From NCBI RefSeq assembly GCF_028476545.1, contig NW_026731783.1:1544001-1608000 (forward strand): DNA of 64,000 bases, in the 5' to 3' direction. Positions 32,590 to 45,345 of the stretch are shown here, one piece after another. The translations under genes and the position numbers were made by a program. A model generated the notes under the pieces. The model worked only from the letters and a program-made list of their open reading frames with translations. It searched no databases and had not been told where the DNA came from. Numbering within the stretch: position 1 is the first letter of the stretch; each line of letters starts with the position of its first letter. This DNA comes from Physella acuta (taxonomy: Eukaryota > Mollusca > Gastropoda > Physidae).

Positions 32590-33720
32590 AAAAAAAAAAA
32601 GCCCCAAAATGACTCAACAATAGACTGCCAACAAGCAGAGCAGATAAATAACAAACAGAAAATAATTTTCTTTCCAGCCAAACAGGAGAATCAGGAATAG
32701 ACGTTACTGCATGTTTTTATTTTTAAAAAATTTCTTTTTAAACAATTTGACTAATTAAGAATAAACTACGGGTGATTAAAGAACCGTAAAAACGGATTAA
32801 ATTGATCAGCTGCCTGTGATTGTAAGGTATGTTTCACCAGATGCTGAGCTACGCGCTACACGTTTTTTGTTTTTTTTTTAACTTCCCTAGACATGGGTAG
32901 CTACACGGGGGAATGAATGGCTAAGGTTGTGTACAACTTCCTTTATAATGTGGAGAAAATATGTTTTAGTAAGTGTTGGATGATATTGCTGCCAGTGCCA
33001 CTATTCTCTACATGACGGATCATGGTTTTAAGACAATTTACTTTGTTTTTAGAATCTGACAGTCATAAACTCAAAGATCAAACTTGTCGATTAAAAACGC
33101 GAATTGACTAACAACTGTGGTTTAAACTGTATAATGAACCATTTCAGTGCATCGATTTACTTCAGTCAAATAAATGAAGAGACGCAACTTAAGTATGTGT
33201 TTTCATTTACGTTTTATTTAATTGAAAGTCAAAGTTTGAAGTTAAAAAACTAATAAAATAAACAGATTTTTTAAAAAATGTTTTTGTTTTCATGTACGAG
33301 CGGTTAATTTTCTACTTTCGATAAATTACAAAATGTAAGAAAAAACAAAACAATATATATGAAGTTGTGTATTCCACAAATATTGCACTCAATATTTTAC
33401 TAAACGTTGGAGCTATCTTTCATGTATCATAATTCAGAAAGTCAATATTTTTAACCAATGTCTTATCTATAGATTTAAGTAAAGATGGAAATACGGTGCA
33501 TGTTTTGTTGTCTGTTTGTCTGTCAGTGTGTCTGCTGTAGATTAAATGCTGTCACTTTAAATTCATTTCAATTTAATGAATGTCTTCAAACTTCACTGGT
33601 ATTTGATAACTGACAGTGTTATGTAATACAGTTGAAAATAAAACACAACTGCAATGAATCCGTTCGGAAAAAAAATGTATTTTCCATCACACTTCAATGT
33701 GTCACCCCCACACACACATA
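32590..33720 (+). repeat. Module F2, copy 3
   Basis: Same order as 17545-19100 and 58170-59130, without the hAT insertion and without the (AT)n expansion. Its 3' end continues into CACACACACA and the PSMD13-bearing flank shared with 59.1-60.3 kb. Confidence 0.85.
32815..33015 (+). pseudogene. Possible hAT transposase scrap, copy 3
   Basis: CAGCTGCCTGTGATTGTAAG through ACATGGGTAGCTACACGG to TGCCACTATTCTCTACATG, the DNA matching the QLTVIVRYVSPDDEL...MGSYT region, with frame breaks between. Confidence 0.4.
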
Positions 33721-33791
33721 CACAATCAAATAAATTGCATTTGATAGACTGCACCAAAACCTATCCCCTCACACCAACATGTTACTCTCTG

Positions 33792-34040
33792 TGTCTAATA
33801 TAGACAACAGGTTATGTGTCGATTAAAGACAACATGTTATGTGTCGAGTGTAGATAACATATATGTCGATTGAAGACAACATGTTATGTGTCGATTAAAG
33901 ACAACATGTTATGTGTCGAGTGTAGATAACATATATGTCGATTGAAGACAACATGTTATGTGTTGATTAAAGACAACATGTTATGTGTCGAGTGTAGACA
34001 ACATATTATACGTCGATTGAAGACAACATGTTATGCATTT
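33792..34040. repeat. 25-bp minisatellite, locus 1
   Basis: About ten units alternating GTGTCGATTAAAGACAACATG and GTGTCGAGTGTAGA-type forms. The inverse of the second form (TGTTGTCTACACTCGACAC) is the unit of the 54376-54890 array, and two units lie at 59255-59315. Confidence 0.9.
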
Positions 34041-34368
34041 TAATCCCAACAAGTCACACTGGTGAACATAATTGCATTGACCATTACGACTGTCCCTTAT
34101 GTTAATTGTTCCTTTGTCAAAACAATTGTAATGTATTTCACGGGCATTTAATCAAATGATAAGTGACCAAATTATATATTTCCTTGACAAGTATCAAAAC
34201 TTACAATCATAACTGACTATTATTTCTTTACATATAATAAAGCAACCTAGCTTTATTTATACTTATATACTTGCAGTTGTTTATGGTTAATGAAAAAAAA
34301 ATCGATCTAAAACAAAACAAAGAGTTTAAAAAAGAAGAAAAAAAATGAAACACTGCCTCAATAATTAT

Positions 34369-35045
34369 TTAAGAATACCATAAGTAGTTGTTTGTACCAG
34401 GCGTTCCATCAAGCCAATATCTTTTCCAAACAACTCAAGGCAAGTCTGCATGCCGGAAATCTGTTTGCGATCCTTTAGGCTGTACCCATGTCATGTGACA
34501 TTTCTGTTCTATTTCATCAATAGATTCTCTCACTAACCCAAGCCTCACAGCTTTCATGACTAACAGCTCAACCAGATTTGTGTTAATTTTGACAGTCCGG
34601 GCAATACTATCAAATGTCCGTTGTTTATCTGTTGCTGGCCTTTGGAATATCATCTCCATCAAACATAACAGCTTGATCTAGTTTCCTAGTTACAAGTTCA
34701 TTGACTTTCAGATCCGGCTGAGTAGACCATTTATCCTTCAGTCCTATGGATGTGTCAATATCTCCGCTGTTAAAGGCATACAGAAGATCAACCAGCCATT
34801 CTTTATCTGTGCCCTTCAAGTATGCCAAGATATCATGGGCAAGGAGCCCACCAAAACTGTATACACCCTCGCCTATTACAGAAGCTAAACCAATATTAAA
34901 AGCCCTCTCTACCTGCTCGGGTTTTGGCATGTCTATCAGATCTGTACAGCCTAAGAATCTAAGGGCCGCTTGATAGTACTGATTATGGTTGCTCATTAGT
35001 TTATGAAGTTGCTCGTTAGTTCATAAGAGCGTCCATGTACTGTAG
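34369..35045 (-). pseudogene. PSMD13: PSMD13 (Rpn9) pseudogene, copy 1
   Basis: The parent encodes a non-ATPase lid subunit of the 26S proteasome. On the minus strand QYYQAALRFLGCTDLIDMP, EQVERAFNIGLASVIGEGV, WLVDLLYAFNSGDID and QPDLKVNE are followed, in another frame, by [36 protein letters not shown] and HMTWVQP. The order and spacing are those of animal PSMD13 from about residue 165 to the end. One base extra at about 34474 shifts the last 35 codons, which still read TTTYGILK before TAA 34369. There are no introns. Homology to copy 2 stops near 35045, upstream of CGTCCATGTAC, so this copy is shorter at its 5' end. A fragment, not a functional gene. Confidence 0.9.
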
Positions 35046-36294
35046 TCACAAGTGAACTTAGGTAAACAATAACATTTGTGTTGACCACACTGGTCAACTG
35101 ACTTACATACACACACACGGCAGGTATGTAATACATACGTGTCTGGTTCTAGAGATAGAGACAAGCATGCACAATTTTACAACAAATTACACAAAGAACA
35201 AGAAATGATAGAAGCTATTCATAAACAATAAGAAAAATGTATGGAATTAGTTAGGGATGATCTTCTGTGAGATAGAAAAAAATGTACAGTCAAGTGCTGC
35301 AAACGGCGAGTATCGATATATTTAAAATGTTTTCAGTTCTTAGAAAAACGTATACGAACAAGTTAAAGTTTTATATATATTTAAATACATATTTTTTTAA
35401 ATACAATATTAAACTTACTATTAAGTGTATTTATTTTTTTCTAAAAAAAAATAAATATTTTTTTAATTTATCGTTTTAACTATTATATGTGTTGTATTTT
35501 AATTTTTAAATGTAATAAAGAACACACATTAGCAATATTAAATTGTTTCTCTCCCTTATACTGTCTCTAAACAAAAAAATGCAAATTCATATGTGAGTAT
35601 GTAATGTAATAGCATACAAATTATGTTGACATCTATCACGATTGAAACATTGAATTGATATAATACGTATTCAATTATTAGATATTATGTTAAGAATGTA
35701 TGTGGTGACGTAAACTTAGACATATTTTGACATAATTATGTAAAACTATGGAGTGAGGTGGAATAATGTAGAGTAGACTTTTTTTAAGCAGTCTCACTGG
35801 GTAGGACGAAGTACCATTCACATAGCCGACAAATCAAAAGAGAGATGCGCAGTCACGGTCAGTTGGTAAGAGATAGCGTCAGTTGGCAGTCAAGCGTGTA
35901 TAACGATTTGAGTTTAATATAACACTGTAATAATTTGGCTCAACAATTAGCATCCATACTAGCTGAATAGATGTAAAAAAAATACGAAACTATTGGCAAG
36001 TATTTTTTGATCGTGTTGTGAAAGTCATAATAGCTAAGTAAAATAGTGTTGTATCTTTCAGATTAGATTGACTGTCTTTTAACCTGGGTTAGATATCTCA
36101 TTCATGAAAATGGCGACATTTGTTTTACAGTGCAATTATAGTGGCAATCTCCTACTTCATTTAAACCTGCATCTCAGAGAATTATCTATAAACTTTTACA
36201 ATCTAGAGTTTAGATCTTTGATTTTTGTTAACTAAGCCTCCTTTGCCCATACTCCGTCATCCATGTTACGATACTTAAAATCTTTTAGTGATGT
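35046..36294. other. No gene recognised
   Basis: Spacer with AT-rich runs at 35380-35480. 36080-36200 is the inverse of the 30050-30150 dispersed repeat. An ordinary-looking GC-balanced stretch at 35780-35900 has no frame of note. Confidence 0.5.
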
Positions 36295-36540
36295 ATTGCA
36301 TTACTAAATATCTCAAATATAGAAATATTGTATTACATGGCCATTTGGATATATCAAATATGGCTACATTGTATTATGTAGCCATTTAAATGTATCAAAT
36401 ATGGTTATATTGTAATGTATGGGCATTTGAATATTTCAAAGATGGTTATATTGTATTGTATGGAGATTTGAATATTTCAAAGATGGTTATATTGTATTGT
36501 ATGGACATTTGAATATTTCAATTATGGTTATATTGTATCT
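36295..36540. repeat. 41-bp minisatellite, about six units
   Basis: Unit ATATGGTTATATTGTATTG then TATGGCCATTTGAATATTTCAA-like. One or two units of the same text lie at 25045-25110 and, inverse, 50640-50720, so this is another local expansion. Confidence 0.85.
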
Positions 36541-36824
36541 AAAAAGGTTCAGGTGTCTGGGGCGAGCTAATAATTTTGCTTCCCCCATTTCTATAGTTAT
36601 ATATAATGCCGAGATCTTCCCCCACACATTGTATAGTTATTTATATTGGCAAAAAGATCGTCCTTTCCCCACCCAATTAGGAAATGTCGGGGCGCTTTTT
36701 ACCAGTCGCTGTCATTTAATGTTTTTTTTTTCTATGTTGGTGTCAACCAATTGATGCTAAAAACAGTGTTCAACCAACTCTAGAATGAGAGAAGTATCAA
36801 CACATTGGGGAAAGTGTTCAACCA
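36541..36824. other. No gene recognised
   Basis: Spacer; a frame at 36497-36754 begins inside the minisatellite and shows no domain. Confidence 0.5.
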
Positions 36825-37130
36825 ACAATGTAAGTTACATCCCTTAACCTAATTAACAAAATATAATGGGAAGTGATAAAAACACTTTTTTAAATACATA
36901 TACATTTTACATTGTGATTCAACGATGTAATCACTGTATCTACATCTTAGCTGTGTTTTAGGTGATTTTGCAGCTGCAAAAGATTTACATGATTCACACT
37001 ATAGACGACGATTTAAAGTGTATCATTTTACTCTACATGACACCCCTGTTACTTTTTAAAATTTTTATTTCCAAATTTATTTCAGCTAGAGTTATTAGTC
37101 CATACCACTTAACAAAGATCCAAGTTTACC
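36825..37130 (+). repeat. Module F4, copy 3
   Basis: AAGTTACATCCCTTAACC through GATTCAACGATGTAATCAC, ACTATAGACGACGATTTAA and CCATACCACTTAAC, as in the other F4 copies. Confidence 0.85.
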
Positions 37131-38011
37131 ACTGTAGATATGATTGGTGTCTTTTGTTAAACAACCGACGGCCAAGTTTACCATTGTATATATGTTTGGT
37201 TGTATTGATCTCAGCTGTGTTTAGGTAGATGGTGTATCTAAAATCATCAACACATTTTTTAACATACATTTAAAATTGGCTTATGGGCTTTCTAAACCAC
37301 ATGTTAACAGATAACATTGTATGTGTAACAATACTGACACTAAAAAAATCTTCTGCAACAATCGTTTTACATTGGAAAATCTGCATGCGAGTGATCTTAC
37401 TAAAAGGTATGTTGAAATAATATTTTTTGTTGCTATTTCTGCCTCTATTTATTGCAGACAAATAGAGGGACATATATTTCTAGCGTTTGATTTTCATGGT
37501 TTCTAATACGTCAATCCTGATGGTTGAGTTCAATCAGTTCCCAACACAAGGCGGGATTTAAGCAATGACGGCTGGACATAGTGCTGACCACTCAATGTAT
37601 GGGTAGTTGGATCATTGGCCGGCCACTACTCCATCATCTATTTACACTGTTCTCTCTATGTCTGATGTTTTTTCTTTTGTTGACTTGCCTAGCCTGGGGA
37701 CTCTAGTGATAGTCTGAATAACCGTAGTGGTCATGTGTCTTAGGCACGAATAGTAACATTGGATGCTAAATAATAATAAATCAGTGCTGTTTCCACTCTA
37801 TTAAAGAGCTTAAGTTATACTATAAGCGAGTATTTAACCAACAATTGTTTAGCCATACACAACTCAAACCGTTACACTGAGACTAATACACGTATTTTGG
37901 AGAGTGTGTAAGTAGGGAAAGGTTTATGTAGGATTACACATTTTGCGCCCCCCCCCTACCCTAATGGATATCGCTTAGGCGACCGCCTAGTTCGCCTTAT
38001 AGGTAGCGCCG
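37131..38011. other. No gene; SINE-body remnant at 37515-37640
   Basis: TCAATCAGTTCCCAACACAAG and ACGGCTGGACATAGTGCTGA resemble the body of the SINE at 24478 (GGCTGGGCATAGTGTTGA). No tRNA head is visible. The rest is AT-rich spacer, with a poly-C run near 37951. Confidence 0.5.
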
Positions 38012-38100
38012 GTCCTGATCAGCTGACCGTTACACGTGACCAGTCAGTTCGTTCCGCTGTTATTTTATTGGTTCGACCTGACCAATGAGGGGTTATTGGC
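38012..38100. repeat. Conserved ~90-bp palindromic motif, copy 3
   Basis: GATCAGCTGACCGTTACACG, GACCAGTCAGTTCGTTCC and CCTGACCAATGAGG. The most diverged of the five copies, in a different flank. Confidence 0.7.
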
Positions 38101-38124
38101 TTATAACTAGAGTTTTTGTAATTT

Positions 38125-38560
38125 ATAGCGTCAGTTTTGTGTTCGCTATAGTATTACAGTTTTCATCATCGGCTTGTGAGGACTGATACAGATTTACAAA
38201 AGTAATATTTCTTTCTTACTTGTAGCCTGCTTTCATTCATTTAAGATGGTTTACTTATACATAGATCTAATACAAAACATCTAAATATAAAGAAAAAATA
38301 AAAATTAAAAACCAACCTGAAAATGAAAATGCAAATGTGTAATTAAATGATGATTCGAGGGATTTTTTTTTTCTCGGCGTTCGTAGTGGACTGAGGGGAC
38401 GGGGGACGGGACGGGGGGGGGGGGGGAATTTGGGTTTTTAAGTAGAGCTGAAAAAAAATTGGGATTACCGAGAATTAAAATTAAACAAATTTTAAGCAAT
38501 CGGAAAAGTTATGTTATTACAATGAGACACATCTAAGCAAACATTCTTCCCTTTAAACAT
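38125..38560 (+). repeat. Module F3, copy 2
   Basis: GCGTCAGTTTTGTGTTCGC through CATCATCGGCTTGTGAG, a poly-G run near 38410 and ATTTTAAGCAATCGGAAAAG to CATCTATATCTATACAG. Close to 63465-63910 and inverse of 16060-16430. Confidence 0.85.
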
Positions 38561-38639
38561 CTATATCTATACAGACCTCAAACAGTTTTTTTGACATAAA
38601 GAAAAAATTCTTTAAGACAATAAACCTAGGACAAATCTT

Positions 38640-39035
38640 AACCAACAGTTAACCGACCTAATCGGTTGTCTTTTATAAATGTATAACGTTTGACCATTGT
38701 TTTGTAATTAATGTATTCACCTATTTTTTTAAGACACACAAAAGAAATATTATAAAGTCTGTTTGCGTTTTTCAATCAGTTATTTAGATATTATAATTTT
38801 GGGCAAGTATTAGCCATGTTTAGTATTTAAAAAGAAAATGTAATGATATAAATGTTTTTGAAATAAGACGGTGGTAATTTGGAAACATTCATTTTTATTG
38901 CAATTTTAAAATTACAAATCTCTAGCCTAATTGCGTATCTACTTAATATATATAGGAATATTTTCTCTGAATGTAACACTCTATCAGATTTATCATGTTA
39001 GTAAACCACGTCATGTCAACTGTTATTTCATAAAT
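38640..39035 (+). repeat. F1 copy 5, 5' half
   Basis: Starts ACCGACCTAATCGGTTGTC, ends at the CTGTTATTTCATAAATGG junction with the 72-bp array. Unlike the 20-kb copy, the stretch between F1 and the 72-bp array is missing here. Confidence 0.8.
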
Positions 39036-39039
39036 GGAT

Positions 39040-39430
39040 TACCTAACACACCAGATAGGTGAATCAGCTTTAACAAAGTCGAGTTTAGATCGTCCACCTT
39101 CTCTATGTCTATACCTAACACACCAGATAGTTGAATCAGCTTTAACAATGTCGAGTTTAGATCGTCCACCTTCTCTATGTCTATACCTAACACACCAGAT
39201 AGTTGAATCAGCTTTAACAATGTCGAGTTTAGATCGTCCACCTTCTCTATGCCTATACCTAACACACCAGATAGTTGAATCAGCTTTAACAATGTCGAGT
39301 TTAGATCGTCCACCTTCTCTATGCCTATACCTAACACACCAGATAGTTGAATCAGCTTTAACAATGTTGAGTTTAGATCGTCCACCTTCTCTATGCCTAT
39401 ACCTAACACATCAGCAAGTTCACCCTTGAC
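39040..39430. repeat. 72-bp minisatellite, about five and a half units
   Basis: Same unit as 21365-21655; units are near-identical to each other. Long open frames on both strands come from the 24-codon period. Confidence 0.95.
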
Positions 39431-40600
39431 ACACAGCTCTTTGTATGTTGACCAATTTGAAAATGTCTTGAGACATTAGCTCACGTTTTCATTTACCAGA
39501 ATAGAAAAGAATTAATATGTAACATTCATCACCTTAAGAATATGTTTATAAGCAGCATAAACAGCCAATACTATGTACACTATTTTCAAAAAAAAAATTA
39601 TTTCGATAATTGTAATTACTTAAAATTTGGAACCTTAAAATTAATACAAACGATGATGTAAAATCTGTTATTTTTACACATTGAAATTGCTACAATTTTT
39701 TTTTAATGTGTCTTATGCATGTACATTTTCCTTTAATGGGATACATTCAGTACAAATGCAATACAAGTCTGATTGTTCGACATTATGGGTCACTTGCTCT
39801 TTTTGATCATGTGTCTAACTTTACATTTAGGAATGTATTGATATTAATGATATCTTTTGTAACGTATGTAATTATCGCTGCGTATGTAATTAAGAAAAAA
39901 AAATCACTGTTTTCCAATCCCAATCGTCCCGTAAGAATAATTCAATATCCGCCACCATATTGCATCTCTCCGGTATTTGTTAGTTATATTTTCCTTTGTC
40001 TCCAAAGTTCCAAGAGCAAAATAATATTACCGTGTATTCATATATAGGCGTATATGAGACAATTCCTAACTGTACTCAATCTCCAACTGCTTTCTGATAT
40101 GCGACTATGTCCTACACTTTAGACTGACCAACTCCTAACTCTTGGTCAGCTGACCGTCACACGTGACAGGTCAGTTCGTTCCACTGTTATTATATTGTTT
40201 CTGCTTGACCAATGTGGGGTTATTATCTGGTCATTATAGCGTGCATGTACGTATTATCGTTTAAAAAAAATGTCATGAAATAGCATTATCAGGACAACTT
40301 TAATTCAACCGGATTGATCGTTCGTCTTATTCATTCAAAGGTCATGGCAACCATATTTTCAATAAAGTCCCTGATGCTTGCAAATATATTCCTTTACAAG
40401 TCATATTGACAGTCAGGATAGTATTCAGCTAACAATAATTACATTGTTCTTATAAATACATCCTATGTCGGTATATAGAGATTGTTTTATAAGTCTAAAA
40501 CTTCAATAATCTTTAGCTGTAGATAAATAAAATTCGACAATATTGGATAGTGTTTTAAACGAGTTGTTTCAGTCATAATAACTAATTAAAAGCTTAGTTT
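39431..40600 (+). repeat. Duplicated block shared with 21656-22814
   Basis: Same order of landmarks as the 21.7-22.8 kb block, including the GGTCAGCTGACC motif at 40122-40222. Confidence 0.85.
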
Positions 40601-40930
40601 ACCTTTCAGATCAGATAATGAACCAGTGTGTTCTACTCTCAATGGCTATTTCCTTGGATTACTCGAACTTGTAGCAACATGGGATCATTTTCCTGCAAGC
40701 CATACACCAACAGTGGGAACAAAAACCGTTTTGTTACAACTTATCTTTTTGCTGAAACATACCCAACAACCACAGTGTGGTGGGAGAAGTCTAAGGTTTT
40801 ATTATATATGTGTCAGGTCATCGACTTTCTTCTTCACTTAGCTTTGTTAAGGCCTGTAATATTACTCCAGTTTACACTGTGGAAAGTACTGCATCGACAG
40901 TTTTTTTTATTTAATGAAAGTCTTATTTAG
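40601..40930 (+). pseudogene. Unrecognised exon-like fragment, copy 2
   Basis: After CCTTTCAG (ends about 40609) comes SDNEPVCSTLNGYFLGLL, WDHFPASHTPTVGTKT, then, after a one-base slip in a T-run, AETYPTTTVWWEKSK and LHRQFFLFNESLI before TAG 40928. The first ~60 residues match 22815-23000. I do not know the family. A cysteine-poor, leucine-rich second half does not resemble a transmembrane pattern I can name. Confidence 0.35.
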
Positions 40931-42289
40931 ATTGATGCAATGTAGATATTTAATTGTTTTATTTTTTGTAATGTTAAGTAATATTTATAGTATGTGTCCA
41001 ATGTATTTATTTAAAATGCTATAAGGGAGATAACAAAAACATAATTTACATAGACAGCAGAATCAATTAAGTATACACACATAATAATCACAACATTAAA
41101 TTCTTAGCATAGAAGAATATAATTTTAAATTTTGTTTGTAAAATATTTTTAAAATATTGATTTTCTTTTCGTTTTTTTTTTGATAAAAACAGTTTATGTT
41201 AAATATATTTAACTGATAAACCAAATGACTAAGATTTACGTTGAATCCATAACAGATACTGCTCTTTGAACTCAGCCAAAAGGCCGAGAAGCGATGAACA
41301 TATATTTGACCAAATACTTCTAAACAGAAATCAAGGTTACAACTCGAACACAAGTGGTAAATAAGGGTTCTCTAGTTTACACAAATGGCTTTAAAGACAG
41401 TTATCGTTTTTATTTTCAATCTACGTTCTTTTAATAATTTTAAAACCTACAAATAAAAATGCGTGCAATATCAAACCCATTAAAATAACCTTTAAATATT
41501 ATGATCAATAAACAAAAAGTGAGACTATTTTTTGTTTGTGCAATGTTGTTATCGTTTATGTTTTCTGAACGGCTCTGAAAGTAACATCCCTTAATTAATA
41601 AAAATTACAAAATGGGAGACAACTTTCAGTTGGTGCTAATAAAAAAAAAATTCCTACATATATAACAGCAGCTTACTATAAAGTTTCATGTAATAAATAG
41701 CTGTTAACCATGAAGTCAAAATATAATTCAACAAACTTAAAATCTCTATGAATATTGCTTATGTTCGTTTTTGTTTTTTTTAACAATTAAAAATGTATCT
41801 CAATGTTTTCATTTGCGTTTTTAATTTGATTAATACACATATGTTTAAAATCCTAATTTATAAAAGGCCATGTGCGCTCTTCTCTCTCTCTCTCTCTCTG
41901 TCTGTCCGCAAAATATTTTCGCCGGACATCACGTCAGAATCGGCAGCGATATATGAAGAACTTTTTACGGACTTTTGTTGAAAATAATATGTTAGATGTT
42001 TTAAATGTATAACCACAATATTAGTTAAAGAAGAAAAATAAAAATTAAAGGCGTATTCGAATGTAGAGAAACAGTATTATTTATGCAACCGGAAAAGCAT
42101 TAATACATGTGAAAAAGAACGCATAAAACTGTGACGTCACTATTGCTTATACATTAACTAATGACGTCATCTGCCGTGTTTTGAATGAAAAGAAATGAAC
42201 TATTTCATTCAAATTTGATTTAGATCTACGTACACTATGAAATGTATACAATACAATTTTTCCGGCCTAAACTCATAAAATTTATTTTA
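40931..42289. other. No gene recognised
   Basis: AT-rich. A (TC)n tract lies at 41880-41899. Nothing with a recognised domain on either strand. Confidence 0.5.
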
Positions 42290-42430
42290 TTTATTTGGAT
42301 TCTAGATCTAGAGATTCTAGATCTAGACTAAATCTAAATCTAAATCTACGCAATAACTAGATCTAGACGTAGACGCTAAGATCTAGATTTAGACTCTAAC
42401 TTCTCTAAAATCAATTCCAAAAATAAATTT
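42290..42430. repeat. AGATCTAGATCT-type simple repeat
   Basis: Dense GATCTAGAT and AATCTAAATCTA motifs; similar text at 42720-42742 and 54950-55100. Confidence 0.85.
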
Positions 42431-42734
42431 CTATATTAGGACTAAGCTATTTCAAGACTTATTTATTTTATACAAAATCTTTGTTTGTAACTGGCTAATT
42501 TGGGATAAAAAATTAATTTGAAAGAATAGGCATATTCGCGTAAGTTAAGATTTTAAAATACGTGTTTCATTCTCCGTATTTTATAAGGTGCCTAAATAGC
42601 GGAGATGTTAGTGTACATTAAACCACGCAGGTGGTGCGGGTTCGAGACACAGCAAGTCAACTTGGTTCATGTATTCTTTTTTATTATGCTCGGGCTAAAC
42701 TTAAAAAAAAATTCTTTTAGGAATCTAGATCTAG

Positions 42735-43045
42735 ATCTAGATTGTCGGGTGTCCGATAGGGCACTTCCCGGCGCCGCAGGCGCTTCAAATTTGGCATGAT
42801 CTTGCCTTGGTGCGACAAAACACGGGGGCCGGTTGGCCGAAAAGTCTACGATGTGGGGGTCAAAACTGACCTCGACTGACCGGTACCTTATATGAGCTAT
42901 AAATCGAAAAAAAATGTCCACGGAGGAACCTCTTCATAACTCTTGAGGTCGTAGACCGACCTTCGGGCGAATTAATTAAGCATTCAAATTCTCAATGTTT
43001 TCGAAAGCCTAAGCGAAGCTGGGCAGCATGCCTAGTATTAAAATA
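42735..43045 (+). mobile_element. Possible Helitron-type 3' end
   Basis: A GC-rich island (CACTTCCCGGCGCCGCAGG, GGGGGCCGGTTGGCC) ends in AGCGAAGCTGGGCAGCATG followed by CCTAGTA. Helitron 3' ends typically finish with a GC-rich hairpin then CTAGT or CTRRT. No rolling-circle replicase is present. Just upstream (42600-42660) is a B-box-like GCGGGTTCGAGAC, perhaps a tRNA-type scrap. Confidence 0.35.
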
Positions 43046-43697
43046 AAATAAAAAAAATCAAACGCAAAATCTATTTTATAGCGAATGTAATATATTGTTA
43101 AATTATGTATATTGTTTTAAACATCAATTGATACAGCTTGTTATACGAATCAACTTGTTATCTCCATGTTATTGTTTCTGAACAAGAAATGGTAAGTGAT
43201 CGGCACATTTTCATTTAAAATTAAAATAATTCAAAATCTACTGAGTATTCATCTTGATTTTAATATCTTAGTAAATAAAAAGACATATAGGCCTACATAT
43301 AGTTTAATTTAATTCACTACAATTTTATAATTTCCTAATTTTAAAAATATTATTTAAAAAAATAAAGTTGAATTTTTCGATTTAATCAACCACTGCACAC
43401 AGTCCGTATACAAAAGTAGCTTAAATCTACATACCACTTAAAAACACACGTACTTGTTAATGAAAAGTCTAGTATATTTCCTAAATGAATGAAAGAGCAG
43501 GGGCAACCTATGGGGAAATGATTAACCAAAGGTCTAATGAGATACAACGCTTACATGCCACCCCCCCTCCCGCTAAACTTGATATAGTGAGCCTAGCTGA
43601 GTTTCCCCACATATGATATATGATATAGCAGCATACACATTGATGGACTTCATCTCTGGAAGGTATTGTCACCGACTGTATGGTGTCAATATATCAT
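43046..43697. other. No gene recognised
   Basis: AT-rich spacer with a short poly-C run near 43561. Confidence 0.5.
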
Positions 43698-44307
43698 GGT
43701 AGGTAGGGTAGTTTTATATCAGGGCTGGTAGGATAGTTTTATATCAGGGCTGGTAGGATAGTTTTATATCAGGGCTGGTAGGATAGTTTTATATCAGGGC
43801 TGGTAGGATGGTTTTATATCAGGGTTGGTAGGATAGTTGTATATCAGGGCTGGTAGGATAGGTTTATATTAGGGCATGTAGGATAGTTTTATATCAGGGC
43901 TGGTAGGATAGGTTTATATCAGGGCTGGTAGGATATATTTATATCAGGGCTGGTAGGATAGGTTTATATCAGGGCTGGTAGGATAGGTTTATATCAGGGC
44001 ATGTAGGATAGTTTTATATCAGGGTAGGTAGGATAGTTTTATATCAGGGCTGGTAGGATAGGTTTATATCAGGGCATGTAGGATAGTTTTATATCAGGGT
44101 AGGTAGGATAGTTTTATATCAGGGCTGGTAGGATAGTTTTATATCAGGGCTGGTAGGATAGTTTTATATCAGGGCTGGTAGGATAGTTTTATATCAGGGT
44201 AGGTAGGATAGTTTTATATCAGGGCTGGTAGGATAGTTTTATATCAGGGCTGGTAGGATAGTTTTATATCAGGGTAAGTAGGATAGTTTTATATCAGGGT
44301 TGGTATG
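43698..44307. repeat. 25-bp minisatellite, about 24 units
   Basis: Unit GGTAGGATAGTTTTATATCA then GGGCT, with GGCAT and GGTAG variants arranged in what look like repeated groups (GGTTTATATCAGGGCATG at about 43985 and 44065). Confidence 0.97.
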
Positions 44308-45054
44308 ATAGTTTACTGAACATTCACTCAGAACGTTGAAATGTTTATATCAGACGTTAGCTAAAATCAACGACTAAACAATTATAGGTAATTTTAATTA
44401 TTTGGTTGAGTTGATGATAAGAAGAAAATGCAGCTGCGCACATCATAAATGGAGGAAATCATGTACATGTTTTGCTAGGAGAATTGTGTCGGGCTCTATA
44501 CTTAGCCACACATATATTCTTATATTTAACCTTTTGTCAATTTTTTTGTTTGTTTTTTTTTTGTTTTTTGTTAAACGTAATGTTGTCTATTTTTTTTTTT
44601 TTTTTTTTACTTTTAATTTTTGTTATGCATGAGAAACGCATACAGAGCCATTATAGTTTCACTCTCCTACTTCATTCAAAGCAAACACTTCAGGTTATTG
44701 AATTTTAACTTTTACAGTCTAGCGTTTAGATCTTTGACATTTGTTACTAAATATTTGGCGTCACACATATTCTACATACAGTACTTGTTCTAGATTTATA
44801 CAACATTATTGATTACACTCTTTCTTACTTTTTTTCTTGTTCTCTTCTTTCTTAAGACTTTGAAATATTGTAAGTATACTTGATGTTTGCGTTGCAATTT
44901 TAAAAGTAAATACATAAAATAAAAATAAAAAGGACTGTGTTAGATTATAGGTTTATATGAGCAGGGTTTCAGGAAAGTCCATACCCCCCCCCCCCCCCCA
45001 CCAAATAAAATTAACCATGCAGAGAACACCCACAAAAGCATCACGGAAAACTTC
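44308..45054. other. No gene recognised
   Basis: T-rich frames at 44402-44708 translate to Phe/Leu-rich strings. 44640-44740 resembles the 36.1-kb dispersed repeat. A poly-C run lies at about 44984. Confidence 0.5.
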
Positions 45055-45345
45055 CGAAGGGGACATCCATAAATGACGTCACGCTTTTTAAACAAGTTTT
45101 AACTCCCCCTTCCCCTTAGTCACACCTCGTTACAAAAAGCCAGACCCTCCCCCTAAAATGACGTCACACATCAGCCTACAACCCCAACCCCTTAACATTG
45201 CTGTTGAATTTTCCTTAAAACAGCGATCTTTTTCTCATATCTTTTTACAATTTATTAAAACATTTTTTTTAAAACGCGAAATAACGGCTAAAATTCGTTT
45301 TTTATAATGCAAATTGGTGACGTCACACTATCTAAACACCCAATC
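45055..45345. mobile_element. Possible non-autonomous DNA transposon
   Basis: GGGGACATCCATAAATGACG at 45060, with TGACGTCAC occurring three times (45076, 45170 and 45319). A terminal motif of the GG..CATCCATAAAT.ACGTCA type is common to families of short DNA transposons in many animals. Ends and target duplication are not resolved. Confidence 0.35.
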
